From NCBI RefSeq assembly GCF_000226565.1, contig NC_016041.1:868001-932000 (forward strand): a stretch of 64,000 nt of DNA, read 5' to 3'. Under the pieces are notes generated by a model, which did no database searches, was not told the origin of the DNA, and saw nothing but the letters and a program-made list of their open reading frames with translations. The DNA is from Glaciecola nitratireducens FR1064 (lineage in GTDB: Bacteria > Pseudomonadota > Gammaproteobacteria > Enterobacterales > Alteromonadaceae). Both the position numbers and the translations under genes were made by a program. Every line of letters begins with the position of its first letter. Position 1 is the first letter of the stretch. Positions 1 to 8,825 of the stretch are shown one piece after another.

Positions 1-283
1 ATTGGGTACCAGTATCGTTTCCTTGACGATTTAGTTGTGTTGGGTTGTGCAATGCGAAGAAAATTTCCAGTACTTCGCGCAAGGTTAGTTTAGCTGTGTC
101 AAACGTAACCTGAACCACTTCTGTGTGGCCTGTTTCTCCCGTACATACGGCTTCGTAACTGGGATTGTCTGCGTGACCGTTAGAATAGCCTGAATAGGCC
201 GACGTTACCCCTTCAACGGTGTTCATTGCTGTTTCTAAACACCAAAAACAACCGCCACCCAATGTTATTGTTTGCGAACTCAT
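1..283 (-). CDS. msrA: Peptide methionine sulfoxide reductase MsrA (5' part, cut by window edge)
   Basis: Reverse-strand translation from the ATG at 283 gives an N-terminus with GGGCFWCLE, the MsrA active-site motif with its catalytic Cys, followed by TVEGVTSAYSGYSNGHADNPSYEAV in family order (GVxxxxxGYxGG-type region) and EIFFALHNPTQLNRQGND. MsrA reduces methionine-S-sulfoxide in free Met and proteins using thioredoxin. Only about 94 codons are inside the window; the rest lies beyond base 1. It starts almost at the active site, so this is the short cytoplasmic form without a long N-terminal extension. Identification is from motif recognition and is secure. Confidence 0.93.
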   Translation of the reverse strand, partial: MSSQTITLGGGCFWCLETAMNTVEGVTSAYSGYSNGHADNPSYEAVCTGETGHTEVVQVTFDTAKLTLREVLEIFFALHNPTQLNRQGNDTGTQ

Positions 284-413
284 GATTTATCCTATTAGCT
301 GTGTAATTCTTTTACTTGGTACATAAAGTGCGACTAACTAGACCAAATTTCAAGTCATCTATTCTTAATATATTCACGTATAAGAATTAACTAACTATGT
401 AAACGAGGCAAAC

Positions 414-803
414 ATGGCATTCACGCTATTTTATGATGGCCTTTGTCCATTGTGCGAAAAAGAAATAACGCATTTAATGAAACGCGATAAAGACAACAAT
501 ATTGTATTCGAAGATATTTCGCTTCCAGACTTCTCGTCGCGCTATCCGCATCTGAGTTTGGACGAGTTAAATGCTCGCATACACGGTCAGTTAGATGACG
601 GTAGCATGATTACAGGCTTAGATGTTACGCACAAAGCTTGGAGTTTAGTGGGGGTGACTTGGTTGTATGCACCACTGAGATGGCCTGTGATCAGATGGTT
701 TGCAGATAAATTCTATCTGGTATTTGCGAAACATAGATACAAAATTTCGTATTGGTTAACGGGTAAAGAAAGATGCGAGAGCAATCGTTGTAATTTGAAA
801 TAG
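414..803 (+). CDS. DCC-family (DUF393) thiol-disulfide oxidoreductase-like protein
   Basis: A 129-residue protein starting FYDGLCPLCEKEI, the hallmark of the DUF393/DCC family (YuxK-like): a D-G-x-C-P-x-C thioredoxin-like CxxC near residues 11-14 followed by helical sequence. A late W/Y-rich stretch (WLYAPLRWPVIRW, about residues 83-95) is also typical. The family is predicted to do thiol-disulfide exchange, but its substrates are unknown. It is a single gene, divergent from msrA; both concern thiol or methionine redox state, so a link to oxidative stress is plausible but inferred. The C-terminus carries one more Cys pair (CESNRC). Confidence 0.85.
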   Translation: MAFTLFYDGLCPLCEKEITHLMKRDKDNNIVFEDISLPDFSSRYPHLSLDELNARIHGQLDDGSMITGLDVTHKAWSLVGVTWLYAPLRWPVIRWFADKFYLVFAKHRYKISYWLTGKERCESNRCNLK

Positions 804-924
804 CATTTTTTTGTGAAACAGCAGCAAATGTAAATGACGGTTACGTGAAGTATAAAAAGCGACGAAAAATAATTTTTTCATTAGTCACGCAATGACAATA
901 TTGGACTCATCATACGGGAGTAAT

Positions 925-1710
925 ATGCAACAGACAGATAGCGACAAAAAATATGCACTGGTCATAGGCGCAAACGGCGGTATAGGCAAAGAGGTGGTCA
1001 GTCAGGTAAGTGCGCAACAACGATTTGATACGATCTACACTCTCTCTCGCGGTGAGGCTGCTTATAATATTAGTGATTTCAGTGCTCACACAAAGCTTAT
1101 TCACAAAGCAATGGATACAGCAGATGAAGCGGCGGTGAAGAGCTTCATCGATGAACTAAAGGACAATGGGGTAAAATTGAGCTTAGTGATCTGCACGACG
1201 GGGATCCTGCATCAAGAAGCAAATACACAAAGCACACCGGAAGTAGTCGGGCTAAAACCAGAGAAGCGTTTGGAAGACATGCATGAAATGCAGCTGGCCG
1301 AGTATTTTAGAATAAACAGCATATTGCCCGCGATTTGGCTGCAGAATCTAGTCAAGGTTGTAGATAAGCAAGGTGCCAACCTTGTTTTCTTTAGCGCCCG
1401 TGTTGGCAGTATCAGTGAAAATGAACTAGGTGGCTGGTATGGATACAGAGCATCGAAAGCTGCGCTCAACATGCTTGTAAAAACTGCAGCGGTGGAATAC
1501 AAGCGCAGAGCGCCGAACGTCAGCTTAATGTGCTATCACCCCGGAACCGTCGACACAGGACTGTCGAAGCCATTCCAAGCCAACGTAAAACCTGAAAAAT
1601 TATTCACACCACAATTCACAGTGGAACAGCTTCTTTCTATTTGCGCTGATTTAAATCCAGAGCAAAGCCCATTTTACTTAGATTGGAAAGGTGAAGCTAT
1701 TGCTTGGTAG
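925..1710 (+). CDS. SDR-family NAD(P)-dependent oxidoreductase (CsgA/C-factor-like)
   Basis: Rossmann-fold short-chain dehydrogenase of about 261 residues. GANGGIGKEV near the N-terminus is the TGxxxGxG dinucleotide-binding motif; FFSARVGSIS supplies the catalytic Ser strand and YGYRASK the YxxxK pair. The sequence resembles the short-SDR group named after Myxococcus CsgA (C-signal), common in marine gammaproteobacteria as a single-copy gene of unknown substrate. I chose the ATG at 925 because GGGAG lies just upstream; an in-frame ATG at 892 would add 11 residues but has no Shine-Dalgarno sequence. The gene is followed at once by a terminator. Confidence 0.85.
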   Translation: MQQTDSDKKYALVIGANGGIGKEVVSQVSAQQRFDTIYTLSRGEAAYNISDFSAHTKLIHKAMDTADEAAVKSFIDELKDNGVKLSLVICTTGILHQEANTQSTPEVVGLKPEKRLEDMHEMQLAEYFRINSILPAIWLQNLVKVVDKQGANLVFFSARVGSISENELGGWYGYRASKAALNMLVKTAAVEYKRRAPNVSLMCYHPGTVDTGLSKPFQANVKPEKLFTPQFTVEQLLSICADLNPEQSPFYLDWKGEAIAW

Positions 1711-1740
1711 GCTATAGGGCTTGTTTTAATCGTTTTTGTA

Positions 1741-1765
1741 AAGCCGATTTTTATCGGCTTTTTTA
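1741..1765 (+). terminator. Rho-independent terminator after the SDR gene
   Basis: Stem AAGCCGAT / ATCGGCTT with a TTTT loop, then a run of T. It lies about 30 bases after the stop codon at 1710. Confidence 0.85.
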
Positions 1766-1852
1766 TTGCTTTAAGCTCAAGACTTTTTGTTACGAGGCTG
1801 TTAATATCCACCGCTCAACATCAAATAACAAAAATAAAAAGAAGGATTATTG

Positions 1853-3283
1853 ATGAGTGGTTCAAGAGAGCAATTTGGCTCAAAGCTTGGTTTTATTCTT
1901 GCTGCTGCAGGTTCTGCTGTCGGCATTGGCAATCTAGTTGGTTTTCCCGTTGGTGCTGCCAAAAACGGCGGCGGTGCTTTCCTATTGATGTATGCCATTT
2001 TTGTGGTTTTCATTTGTTTACCGGTGATGCTCGCTGAGATGTCAGTTGGTAGAAACAGCCAAAAAGATCCGCTTGGGGCTTATGCTGCTTTATCGAATCG
2101 CTCAGGCGGTTGGCGAATAGCTGGCTGGTTGTCTGTTATTACGCCCTTCATGATTGCGGTATTTTATCTCGTTATCACCGTATGGATATTTGGCTACTTA
2201 TTACAATCCATGATCGGTAATCTCGACGAGCTTGCCCAGGCCGATACCTTCGGCGATTTTATTAGTGGTAATAGTATCTTTGCGTACATGATTGGCGTGT
2301 TGCTGGTGGTGTACCTTATTCTGCAAGGCGGTGTCAAACAGGGTATCGAAAAAGCGGCAAAAATACTGATGCCAGCGTTATTTTTCATGCTTATTGTGCT
2401 CGTTATCTTTGTACTCACGCGCGACAATGCGATGGCGGGTGTTGAATTTTACTTAGTCCCTGACTTCTCTAAAATTGATGCTTCAGTAGTGAACGGAGCG
2501 CTTTCTCAAGCTTTCTTCTCGCTCTCTTTAGGTATGGGGATCATGATTACTTACGGTAGTTATATCGACAGCAAGGCCGACGTGCCTAGCTCTGCAAAGC
2601 TAGTTGCATTGACCGATACTGCTGTGGCTTTTACCGCTGGCCTGATGATTTTACCTGCGATATTTTCGTTTAATCCTGAGATTAATCCAGAGGAGCTGAG
2701 TGAGTCTTCGGTCAGTATGATTTTCTCATTTTTACCGCAAATATTTTTAGAATTACAAACAAGTATCGGTTACATCGGTGCAAGTGTCGTTGCTAGTATT
2801 TTCTTTTTATTAGTTTTCTTCGCTGCAATCACTTCCTTAGTGTCTATCTTTGAAGTGCCTGTGGCGTCGTTAATGAGCGAAAAAGGCATGGAGAGAAAGC
2901 CAGCACTGCTGCTTTGCGGCGTTCTGTTGGTAGTGTTTTCGATAATGTGTGCTTTATCATTTGGACACTCAGAGTTTTTTACTAATTTCATGACTTATGC
3001 CGGTAACGATAATTCGTTCTTCACTGTCGTTTATGATGTGTTTTACGATACTATACTACCTCTAAACGGCTTTTTGATTTGTATTTTTGTAATGTACCGC
3101 TGGAAAAAACACAACTTTAACGAAGAATTAGATAAAGGTGCACCTAAGTTTAAGAAGAGCTTGTTTGAGCGCTATGTGAACCTGTCTGTGGGTACCTTCA
3201 TTCCCGTTATTTTACTGGTTATTTTCATCAATACTGTGGCGGTGAAGTATTTTGGTTTCTCGTTGCTGACGGAGTTATTTTGA
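1853..3283 (+). CDS. Sodium-dependent transporter of the NSS (SNF) family
   Basis: A 476-residue integral membrane protein with about 11-12 hydrophobic segments. The N-terminus FILAAAGSAVGIGNLVGFP corresponds to TM1 of the neurotransmitter:sodium symporter fold (LeuT-like), where the unwound helix binds Na+ and substrate; the usual GNIWRFPY is here GNLVGFPV, lacking the Trp/Arg pair. Family members co-transport Na+ with amino acids or related compounds across the inner membrane; the substrate here cannot be read. The ATG at 1853 is preceded by AAGGA at good spacing; a TTG one codon upstream is an unlikely alternative. Monocistronic, bounded by terminators on both sides. Confidence 0.9.
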   Translation: MSGSREQFGSKLGFILAAAGSAVGIGNLVGFPVGAAKNGGGAFLLMYAIFVVFICLPVMLAEMSVGRNSQKDPLGAYAALSNRSGGWRIAGWLSVITPFMIAVFYLVITVWIFGYLLQSMIGNLDELAQADTFGDFISGNSIFAYMIGVLLVVYLILQGGVKQGIEKAAKILMPALFFMLIVLVIFVLTRDNAMAGVEFYLVPDFSKIDASVVNGALSQAFFSLSLGMGIMITYGSYIDSKADVPSSAKLVALTDTAVAFTAGLMILPAIFSFNPEINPEELSESSVSMIFSFLPQIFLELQTSIGYIGASVVASIFFLLVFFAAITSLVSIFEVPVASLMSEKGMERKPALLLCGVLLVVFSIMCALSFGHSEFFTNFMTYAGNDNSFFTVVYDVFYDTILPLNGFLICIFVMYRWKKHNFNEELDKGAPKFKKSLFERYVNLSVGTFIPVILLVIFINTVAVKYFGFSLLTELF

Positions 3284-3316
3284 TTTAACTGGCTCACCTC
3301 GAAAATGACTTATAAT

Positions 3317-3350
3317 GTAAAGCCAGCGCTCGTCGCTGGCTTTACTTTTT
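3317..3350 (+). terminator. Rho-independent terminator after the NSS transporter
   Basis: Perfect 12-bp stem GTAAAGCCAGCG / CGCTGGCTTTAC around a CTCGT loop, followed by TTTTT. Confidence 0.9.
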
Positions 3351-3379
3351 CATAGCGAAATGGATAGAGAAATATAAAT

Positions 3380-4174
3380 ATGAAAATTTTGTTTCTTTCT
3401 AATAAAGATTTAGCAAGTAATTTTGCACTCAATCGGCTTCTACCCAAAGTGTCAAAAAATAATGAGGTTCATCTTTGGCTGTCGGCAAAGGTTGGAAAGA
3501 ATAGTGTTTTGCCCAAACAGTTAACATCACTTAAATTTTTCGAGCAAGATTTGTTTAATGAAGTCCTTAGCCCTCTGATCGTTAAATCTAACAATGCATA
3601 TAAAGCTTTTGATGATTTTAGCTGTTTTTTAAGCTCCGAACTGAAGGAGATTAATCAAATTAACTCGCCCGAGATAGTGGATATTTTGGCGGATCTATCG
3701 CCAGACCTGATTATATCTATTCGCTACGGCCAAATTTTAAAAGAGGCGGTTATTAATCTTCCTAAAAAAGGTGTGCTTAATCTGCACTCTGGAATATTAC
3801 CCAAATATAAAGGCGTTATGGCGACGTTTTGGGCCTTGAAAAATAATGACTGTGAGGTTGGGACTACTCTGCATACCATTGAAAATGGCTCTATAGACAC
3901 GGGACGCATTATAAAAACGTCTAAAATGAAAAGTAGGGCAGATAAATCTTATCTTTGGCATGTTCTCGAGCTCTATAAGCAAGGTTCTCTCGATATAATG
4001 GCTGCTATTGAATCTTTAGAGAGAGATGAATTGCTGCATTCTGAAGCTCAAGAAGAGAGTGATTTATACTTTACTTTTCCTACTGAAATCGAATGTAACG
4101 ATTTTGAAAACAGTGGATTTAATATTTTAGATGAGCAGGACTACATGACGTTTATTAAAGACAATTATCTATAA
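3380..4174 (+). CDS. Stand-alone formyltransferase-family protein
   Basis: A 264-residue protein with the formyl_trans_N catalytic core: NLHSGILPKYKG (residues about 134-145) carries the Asn-x-His of 10-formyl-tetrahydrofolate enzymes, and IENGSIDTGRII supplies the conserved Asp. The family includes Met-tRNA formyltransferase (Fmt), GAR transformylase and sugar formyltransferases. It has no Fmt C-terminal tRNA-binding domain that I can recognise, and the N-terminus is divergent, so it is not fmt. No sugar-nucleotide genes adjoin it. Start ATG at 3380 lies just after a terminator and has only a weak AGAGAAA Shine-Dalgarno sequence. The gene is more AT-rich than its neighbours, consistent with acquisition, but that is inference. 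Confidence 0.75.
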   Translation: MKILFLSNKDLASNFALNRLLPKVSKNNEVHLWLSAKVGKNSVLPKQLTSLKFFEQDLFNEVLSPLIVKSNNAYKAFDDFSCFLSSELKEINQINSPEIVDILADLSPDLIISIRYGQILKEAVINLPKKGVLNLHSGILPKYKGVMATFWALKNNDCEVGTTLHTIENGSIDTGRIIKTSKMKSRADKSYLWHVLELYKQGSLDIMAAIESLERDELLHSEAQEESDLYFTFPTEIECNDFENSGFNILDEQDYMTFIKDNYL

Positions 4175-4237
4175 TATACTGCCACTTTTGTTTGCACCCT
4201 GCCCATTGAAGGTTTTTATAAGCTGTGAATTCTTTCG

Positions 4238-5152
4238 CTACAGCATGCTATAGGGGCTTGGATAACGTAACGTTAGCCCTAGCTCACTTACTGTTTTTTC
4301 AGCATCAATCCACTTTCCGTTGATTATTGTCCTATTGTCAGGCGAAAACGCGGGATGACGGATGCCTCTTTGTTTTGCACACCATGTATAGTATTGCTCC
4401 CTACTGGGGTGCTCTAAACTACACAGATTCGCAGCGTAAAAATTGTTTTCGAAAAGACCGGTTGCAAATATCCCCGGTTGATTATCATCTACTTTCTCAT
4501 CTGACTTCCGCAAAACCGCTGAAATGGCCTGAATAACATCCTCTTGGTGGACTAGATTAACTGGGTTTTTACCCATAGTAATATTCGATTTCTGGGATAA
4601 GGTAGTGATTGGGTGTCTGTCTTTGCCTACTAATCCAGCAAGGCGAAGCACAGAGCAGCTAAAGCCATTCGCTTTAAGGTCTTTGTCAAGAGTTGCGCCA
4701 GATGCCAGTGCTAAGCCTTTCAAGTATTGTTCTAACTCGACATGCGCATTCCCCGATGCGGTGCTTGGTGCTAATGGGGAACCATTAGTCACTCGCCCCT
4801 CAAGTTCACCGAATACTGAGGTGGTGCTTATAAAACAGATATGCACGGCAGCGTGCTGGTGAGCATAATTAAAAAGCCGTTTCATGCGCTCGATAAACAA
4901 TATTGGCTCAAAGTTCTTGCGGCCAGGAGGAATGTTTATAACCACATAGGCATCTTGAAAAAGCTCGTTAGGAAGGTCAGTGACGTCATTTTCATATAGG
5001 TCAAACAACACGGTTTGAATGCCTTGACTCGCTAAGGCTCCTGCTTTTTCTGCACTACGTGTTGTGCCGGCAACAGTATGTCCGGCACTTTTAAAATAAA
5101 GACCTAATGGGGCCCCTAACCAGCCCAACCCAATGATGAGGTGTTTATGCAT
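4238..5152 (-). CDS. NAD(P)-binding epimerase-like SDR (YeeZ-type)
   Basis: A 304-residue extended-SDR-like protein beginning HLIIGLGWLGAPLGLYF, a GxGxxG dinucleotide site at the very N-terminus, with TTRS after the second strand as in NADP-preferring members. Later FISTTSVFGE and VLRLAGLVGKDRHPI follow the layout of YeeZ/NAD-dependent epimerase proteins. The reaction is unknown. I took the ATG at 5152, which begins the family-typical sequence and overlaps the end of the upstream YggN-like gene by 8 bases, so the two are probably co-translated; a longer in-frame reading to 5224 would lie wholly inside that gene. Confidence 0.8.
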   Translation of the reverse strand: MHKHLIIGLGWLGAPLGLYFKSAGHTVAGTTRSAEKAGALASQGIQTVLFDLYENDVTDLPNELFQDAYVVINIPPGRKNFEPILFIERMKRLFNYAHQHAAVHICFISTTSVFGELEGRVTNGSPLAPSTASGNAHVELEQYLKGLALASGATLDKDLKANGFSCSVLRLAGLVGKDRHPITTLSQKSNITMGKNPVNLVHQEDVIQAISAVLRKSDEKVDDNQPGIFATGLFENNFYAANLCSLEHPSREQYYTWCAKQRGIRHPAFSPDNRTIINGKWIDAEKTVSELGLTLRYPSPYSML

Positions 5153-5936
5153 TTTTACTTTTTGACACAATATCGACCTTACTAAGTCCCTTAATTTTCT
5201 GCACGTTACTTTCAGAGGCATCAATTGTCGTTAACATTTCGCAGAGTACTTTAGCTTCTTTCTCAATGCCATCGGTTTGACTTTCTACTTTGCTTTCGAT
5301 GTCGTCGCCCATTTTTGACATGCGTTGTTCGAACGACTCCATTGAACCTTCACCGTTTAACATGCTTCTGCCCATTTGAACTAAAAATTCACCCATCGCT
5401 TTTTCCATAACATCAGATACGATGAGATCAACCTCAGCATCAAAGTCTGGGCCAAGGCCTAACTCAGTTTGCAGCTTGGCAGAATCAAACGTAAGTGACT
5501 CAGGGTTCTGATAGACATGCTTGGTCAACTTGCTATATAAATCGTCTAGCTTAATCTCTAACTGTGAAGCAACTTTGCTTTGTTCGCCCAGAAATCCTCT
5601 TAATACTTCACTTACTGCGTAGTTTGCAATCTTTACGCCCTCTGCAGCAACCGTCATCACTTGCGGAATACTTTGTTCAATGCCTTGGTAGTAATCTTGA
5701 ATCCACTTTGTTTCTTCTGCTGAAAGTGACAACTTTTTGCCATCCAAATACACCATATAGCTATCTGTGATTTTTACTTCCTCATCCGCTGTTGTTTTCA
5801 CCGTGAGCGTTTTTTCAGCAAAACGTAAATCACCATTTAGATTAATGTCACACTGCTCTGAATGATATTGAGCTGCGCTTGCGTTGAAGGCGGTTAAAGC
5901 GCAAAGACCAATAGTGGTCGCGATTGTTTTTTTCAT
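5145..5936 (-). CDS. YggN-like (DUF2884) periplasmic protein
   Basis: A 263-residue protein with a clear Sec signal peptide (KKTIATTIGLCALTAFNASA, cleavage after ASA) and a mature start AQYHSEQCDINLNGDL, matching the DUF2884/YggN family of gammaproteobacterial periplasmic proteins with no assigned function. The central part is helical and rich in charged residues. The start at 5936 puts the signal peptide first and has AGGA about 9 bases upstream. It overlaps the epimerase gene downstream by 8 bases, forming a two-gene operon read leftward. Confidence 0.85.
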   Translation of the reverse strand: MKKTIATTIGLCALTAFNASAAQYHSEQCDINLNGDLRFAEKTLTVKTTADEEVKITDSYMVYLDGKKLSLSAEETKWIQDYYQGIEQSIPQVMTVAAEGVKIANYAVSEVLRGFLGEQSKVASQLEIKLDDLYSKLTKHVYQNPESLTFDSAKLQTELGLGPDFDAEVDLIVSDVMEKAMGEFLVQMGRSMLNGEGSMESFEQRMSKMGDDIESKVESQTDGIEKEAKVLCEMLTTIDASESNVQKIKGLSKVDIVSKSKNA

Positions 5937-6242
5937 TTTTGATAATCCTGTTGGTTGAGCCATAGTTTAGTATGTGTATATGAATATCGCTATTAAAAGC
6001 TGTAAAGCTTCTCGAAATAGGACAAAGGTGCGTATCGAGTTCATATAGAGCTTTTATTAAAAGTTTAGTGACCAAGCGATAAACAGCTTTTTAGTCTAAA
6101 TACATACCTCTTAGGACAGACAACAGCAAATAACGTTCCCATTTTAAAATAATTATAAAATTCAGTTGTTTATGTTTTTTATAACTAAAGGAATGATGCG
6201 TTTCAAAATTTAATTGCATATTTCACCTAACAGTTGGTGATA

Positions 6243-6256
6243 TTGACCAAGATCAA
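6243..6256 (+). promoter_or_regulatory. Candidate FNR/Anr box in a class II arrangement
   Basis: TTGACCAAGATCAA matches the FNR consensus TTGAT-N4-ATCAA at 9 of 10 defined positions. A TAGCAT -10-like hexamer lies at 6280-6285, which would place the box centre near -42 of a start around 6292, as in FNR-activated class II promoters. The gene beginning at 6347 is the only target in this orientation. Prediction from sequence only. Confidence 0.55.
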
Positions 6257-6346
6257 GTGCCGAGGAAAAAACACGTCGCTAGCATGTGACATTTTGGCAA
6301 ATTAGTGCATAATACGCGCGTTTTCTGCTTTCAATTTAGGACTATT

Positions 6347-6538
6347 ATGAACGGTATACTTAGCGGTTTTTTATTTGGTGCGACTGCTGTAGCTTTGGTT
6401 TTAGGATTAAGCTGTATCGTTATGGCATTCTTATCAGGAAAAACAGGCGCAGAAGGAATGCGTGAAAAAATTGAATATGGATTTATGGGCTTCTCAGGCT
6501 TGGCGATAACTTTATTGTTAGGTTACGCTGCAGCTTGA
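6347..6538 (+). CDS. Small inner-membrane protein, 63 residues, unknown function
   Basis: Two hydrophobic segments (about residues 6-27 and 45-62) flank a short charged loop with GKTGAEGMREKIEYG, so it is most likely a two-helix inner-membrane protein with both ends on the same side. I do not recognise the family. The ATG at 6347 has TTAGGA upstream at good spacing; the in-frame ATG at 6305 lacks one and would add residues with no membrane logic. A candidate FNR site and -10 element lie upstream, suggesting induction at low oxygen. A bidirectional terminator follows. Confidence 0.7.
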   Translation: MNGILSGFLFGATAVALVLGLSCIVMAFLSGKTGAEGMREKIEYGFMGFSGLAITLLLGYAAA

Positions 6539-6553
6539 TAAGAGCGAGAGTGA

Positions 6554-6582
6554 AAAAAAAACGCGCTATTGCGCGTTTTTTT
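6554..6582. terminator. Bidirectional Rho-independent terminator
   Basis: Stem AAAAAACGCGC / GCGCGTTTTTT around TATT. It has an A-run on the left and a T-run on the right, and it sits between convergent genes (6347 plus, 7921 minus). The first 17 bases of the stem region overlap the 3' end of the channel gene. Confidence 0.88.
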
Positions 6583-7921
6583 GTGGCTGCTCGAAATTAC
6601 TAGACACCCGTTGGTAAGCTCTTAATTTAAAAACGGGCATGATTGCTATTACGTGGTCAAAAATATCCGACTGAATGCGTTCATAGCTTACCCAGTCCTT
6701 TTCTTTGCTGAAGCAATATATTTCCAGTGGAATTCCAATTTCCGTTGGTGGTAACTGTCTGACCATGCACGTTAGATCTTGATTTATCCATTCATGGTTT
6801 TTTAAGTAAGCCGTTAAATAGGCTCTAAATGTGCCTAAATTCGTTAAACGTCTGCAATTTAGAATGTCGGTTTCTTCTATCGACTTTGATTTTCTGTCGT
6901 CTATTAATTCTTGTTTCTTCGCTTTTAGATAGCTGTTCAACAACTTCATACCTTCCCACTCTTCGAGCAGTTCATTGTCCGCGAAAGAAACAGAATGAAG
7001 GTCGATATAGACTGAGCGCTTTATTCTTCTACCGCCAGACTCTGTCATTCCACGCCAGTTTTTGACCGCATCGGTGGTGAGTGCGTAAGTAGGAAGTGTT
7101 GATATTGTTTTATCCCAATTTTGAACTTTGACGACGTTTAAGCCAATTTCCAATATCTCGCCATCAACTTCGTATTTAGGCATAGCAATCCAATCGCCTG
7201 TATTGAACATTCTATTGGCAGCAATTTGTATACCTGCAACAAAACCTAAAATAGTGTCTCTGAATATTAATAGTAAAACTGCAGCAATAGCCGTTAATCC
7301 AGACAATAAATAAATGGGGCTTTTACCCAATATTAGCGACAAGATTAAAAATATGAGGATAAGGGTGAAGAGCAGTTTGGCTACTTGTATAAAGCCAGTG
7401 ATGGGAGCTTTTCTAGCCAATTGGCTTTTACTATAAATGCTCTCTATAGCAGTCAAGGAAGCACTTAAGGTTCTCCATACCGTGAACAAAAGATAAATAG
7501 CGGTAAGATTTGCCAGTACGCCATATATTTTTTCTTCAGGTTCAAAAAAGAGGCCATAGGTTGAATACACTACTATGCCAGGCACAATTCTAGCAATACG
7601 CCTGAACACGCCAGCATTCATCAAACAATCGTCCCAAGTAATGCTAGACTTAGCGACCAGTCTGAGCACTTTAAAATGGAGAATAAACTTGACGACAATA
7701 AATGCAATGAAAGCGACCAATATGATGCTGCTCAAGGCAAATAATTGATATGAAATAGTGCCCGGTGCCAACTTCATCCCAAAATACTGACCCGCTTCAA
7801 TCAATAGTTCGACAAGGTCACCTACAACTTGGCTTCCCGTTTGTTCGGGTTCTGGTAAAGCGTCCGGAGTAACTGCAGTAGAAGTAAAAATTGATGATAA
7901 AAGCATTGTTATATAATTCAT
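6566..7921 (-). CDS. Mechanosensitive channel of the MscS family, YbdG/MscM type
   Basis: A 451-residue inner-membrane protein with about five hydrophobic segments followed by the MscS pore and beta domain. The pore helix region SGLTAIAAVLLLIFRDTILGF and the following NRMFNTGDWIAMPKYEVDGE are typical of the YbdG branch, which in E. coli gives miniconductance activity and responds to osmotic downshock. The later NWRGMTESGGRRIKRSVYID is another YbdG-type feature. The C-terminus overlaps the terminator hairpin. Transcribed leftward and separated by only 4 bases from the acyltransferase gene upstream, so it is probably the last gene of a three-gene operon. Confidence 0.88.
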   Translation of the reverse strand: MNYITMLLSSIFTSTAVTPDALPEPEQTGSQVVGDLVELLIEAGQYFGMKLAPGTISYQLFALSSIILVAFIAFIVVKFILHFKVLRLVAKSSITWDDCLMNAGVFRRIARIVPGIVVYSTYGLFFEPEEKIYGVLANLTAIYLLFTVWRTLSASLTAIESIYSKSQLARKAPITGFIQVAKLLFTLILIFLILSLILGKSPIYLLSGLTAIAAVLLLIFRDTILGFVAGIQIAANRMFNTGDWIAMPKYEVDGEILEIGLNVVKVQNWDKTISTLPTYALTTDAVKNWRGMTESGGRRIKRSVYIDLHSVSFADNELLEEWEGMKLLNSYLKAKKQELIDDRKSKSIEETDILNCRRLTNLGTFRAYLTAYLKNHEWINQDLTCMVRQLPPTEIGIPLEIYCFSKEKDWVSYERIQSDIFDHVIAIMPVFKLRAYQRVSSNFEQPQKNAQ

Positions 7922-7925
7922 TAAT

Positions 7926-8825
7926 TTACACCTTCAACCCTTTCATCCATTCTTTCATGCGTTGGTTTTTATTAATCCAAAGCTCATTTAACCAGGCTTG
8001 GAAGCTCTCTCTAAAACTAGGGTTATTAAAGTAATCGCCAATCACCTCGTCTGAAAGCGGGTGAACGCTGACGTCAATGACAATATGTGTCATCTCACCG
8101 CTCAGCATGTCTCGCATTGGGTGACCTGAATTTTCTGGGTATGCCAGCGTTATATCTAGCAGACTACTAAATTGCTCACCCATCGATGCAAGCGTAAAGG
8201 CAATACCTCCAGCTTTTGGGCGCAATAAATGTGAAAACGGACTGTTTCGCGCCTCTGCTTTGGCTGGCGAAAAACGAGTGCCCTCAACAAAATTAATAAC
8301 GGAGGTTGGGCTATCTATAAATTTTGCACAAGATTGCCGAGTCGTTTCTATATCCTTCCCTTTCAAATGCGGATTTTTTTTCACAAAACTTTGGGTATAA
8401 CGACGCATAAAAGGCATGTCTAAGGCCCAAGCCGCAATACCAACAAAAGGGAGCCAGATAAGTTCTTTCTTTAGAAAAAACTTGGGCGGTGATGTGTATT
8501 TCGCACAAAAACGAATAAGGAGAATGATATCTAAGTAACTAATATGGTTCGCAATAATCAAATACCATTCTTGCTTGCTAAGCTCTTTATCTACTTTTAT
8601 TTCAACATTCACATTATTGAAAAGCTTAATCATGCCTACGCTAATAACGCTGAACGTAAAATAGAAAAAATGCATCAGTTTGAGCAACATTCTGCTGATG
8701 GCCTTTATGGGGATCATAAAACGTATAATGCCGAAGCAAAAAATCAACATTCCCCAAAGGCCTAAATTAGTCATTTGCAAAACAAAATGTATAGGGAAAA
8801 TTAAGTACGACTTTAGTGAATTCAT
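7926..8825 (-). CDS. PlsC-type acyltransferase, YihG-like (paralogue 1)
   Basis: A 299-residue membrane-associated 1-acyl-glycerol-3-phosphate acyltransferase-like protein. NHISYLD is the HX4D catalytic motif and FVEGTRFSPAK the substrate-binding EGT motif; between them LKKELIWLPFVGIAAWALDMPFMRR is typical of the YihG/YihG-like branch. E. coli YihG is an LPA acyltransferase influencing fatty-acid composition and swarming. N-terminal hydrophobic segments anchor it in the inner membrane. Its start overlaps the stop of the second paralogue by 4 bases (ATGA), so the two are translationally coupled. Confidence 0.88.
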   Translation of the reverse strand: MNSLKSYLIFPIHFVLQMTNLGLWGMLIFCFGIIRFMIPIKAISRMLLKLMHFFYFTFSVISVGMIKLFNNVNVEIKVDKELSKQEWYLIIANHISYLDIILLIRFCAKYTSPPKFFLKKELIWLPFVGIAAWALDMPFMRRYTQSFVKKNPHLKGKDIETTRQSCAKFIDSPTSVINFVEGTRFSPAKAEARNSPFSHLLRPKAGGIAFTLASMGEQFSSLLDITLAYPENSGHPMRDMLSGEMTHIVIDVSVHPLSDEVIGDYFNNPSFRESFQAWLNELWINKNQRMKEWMKGLKV

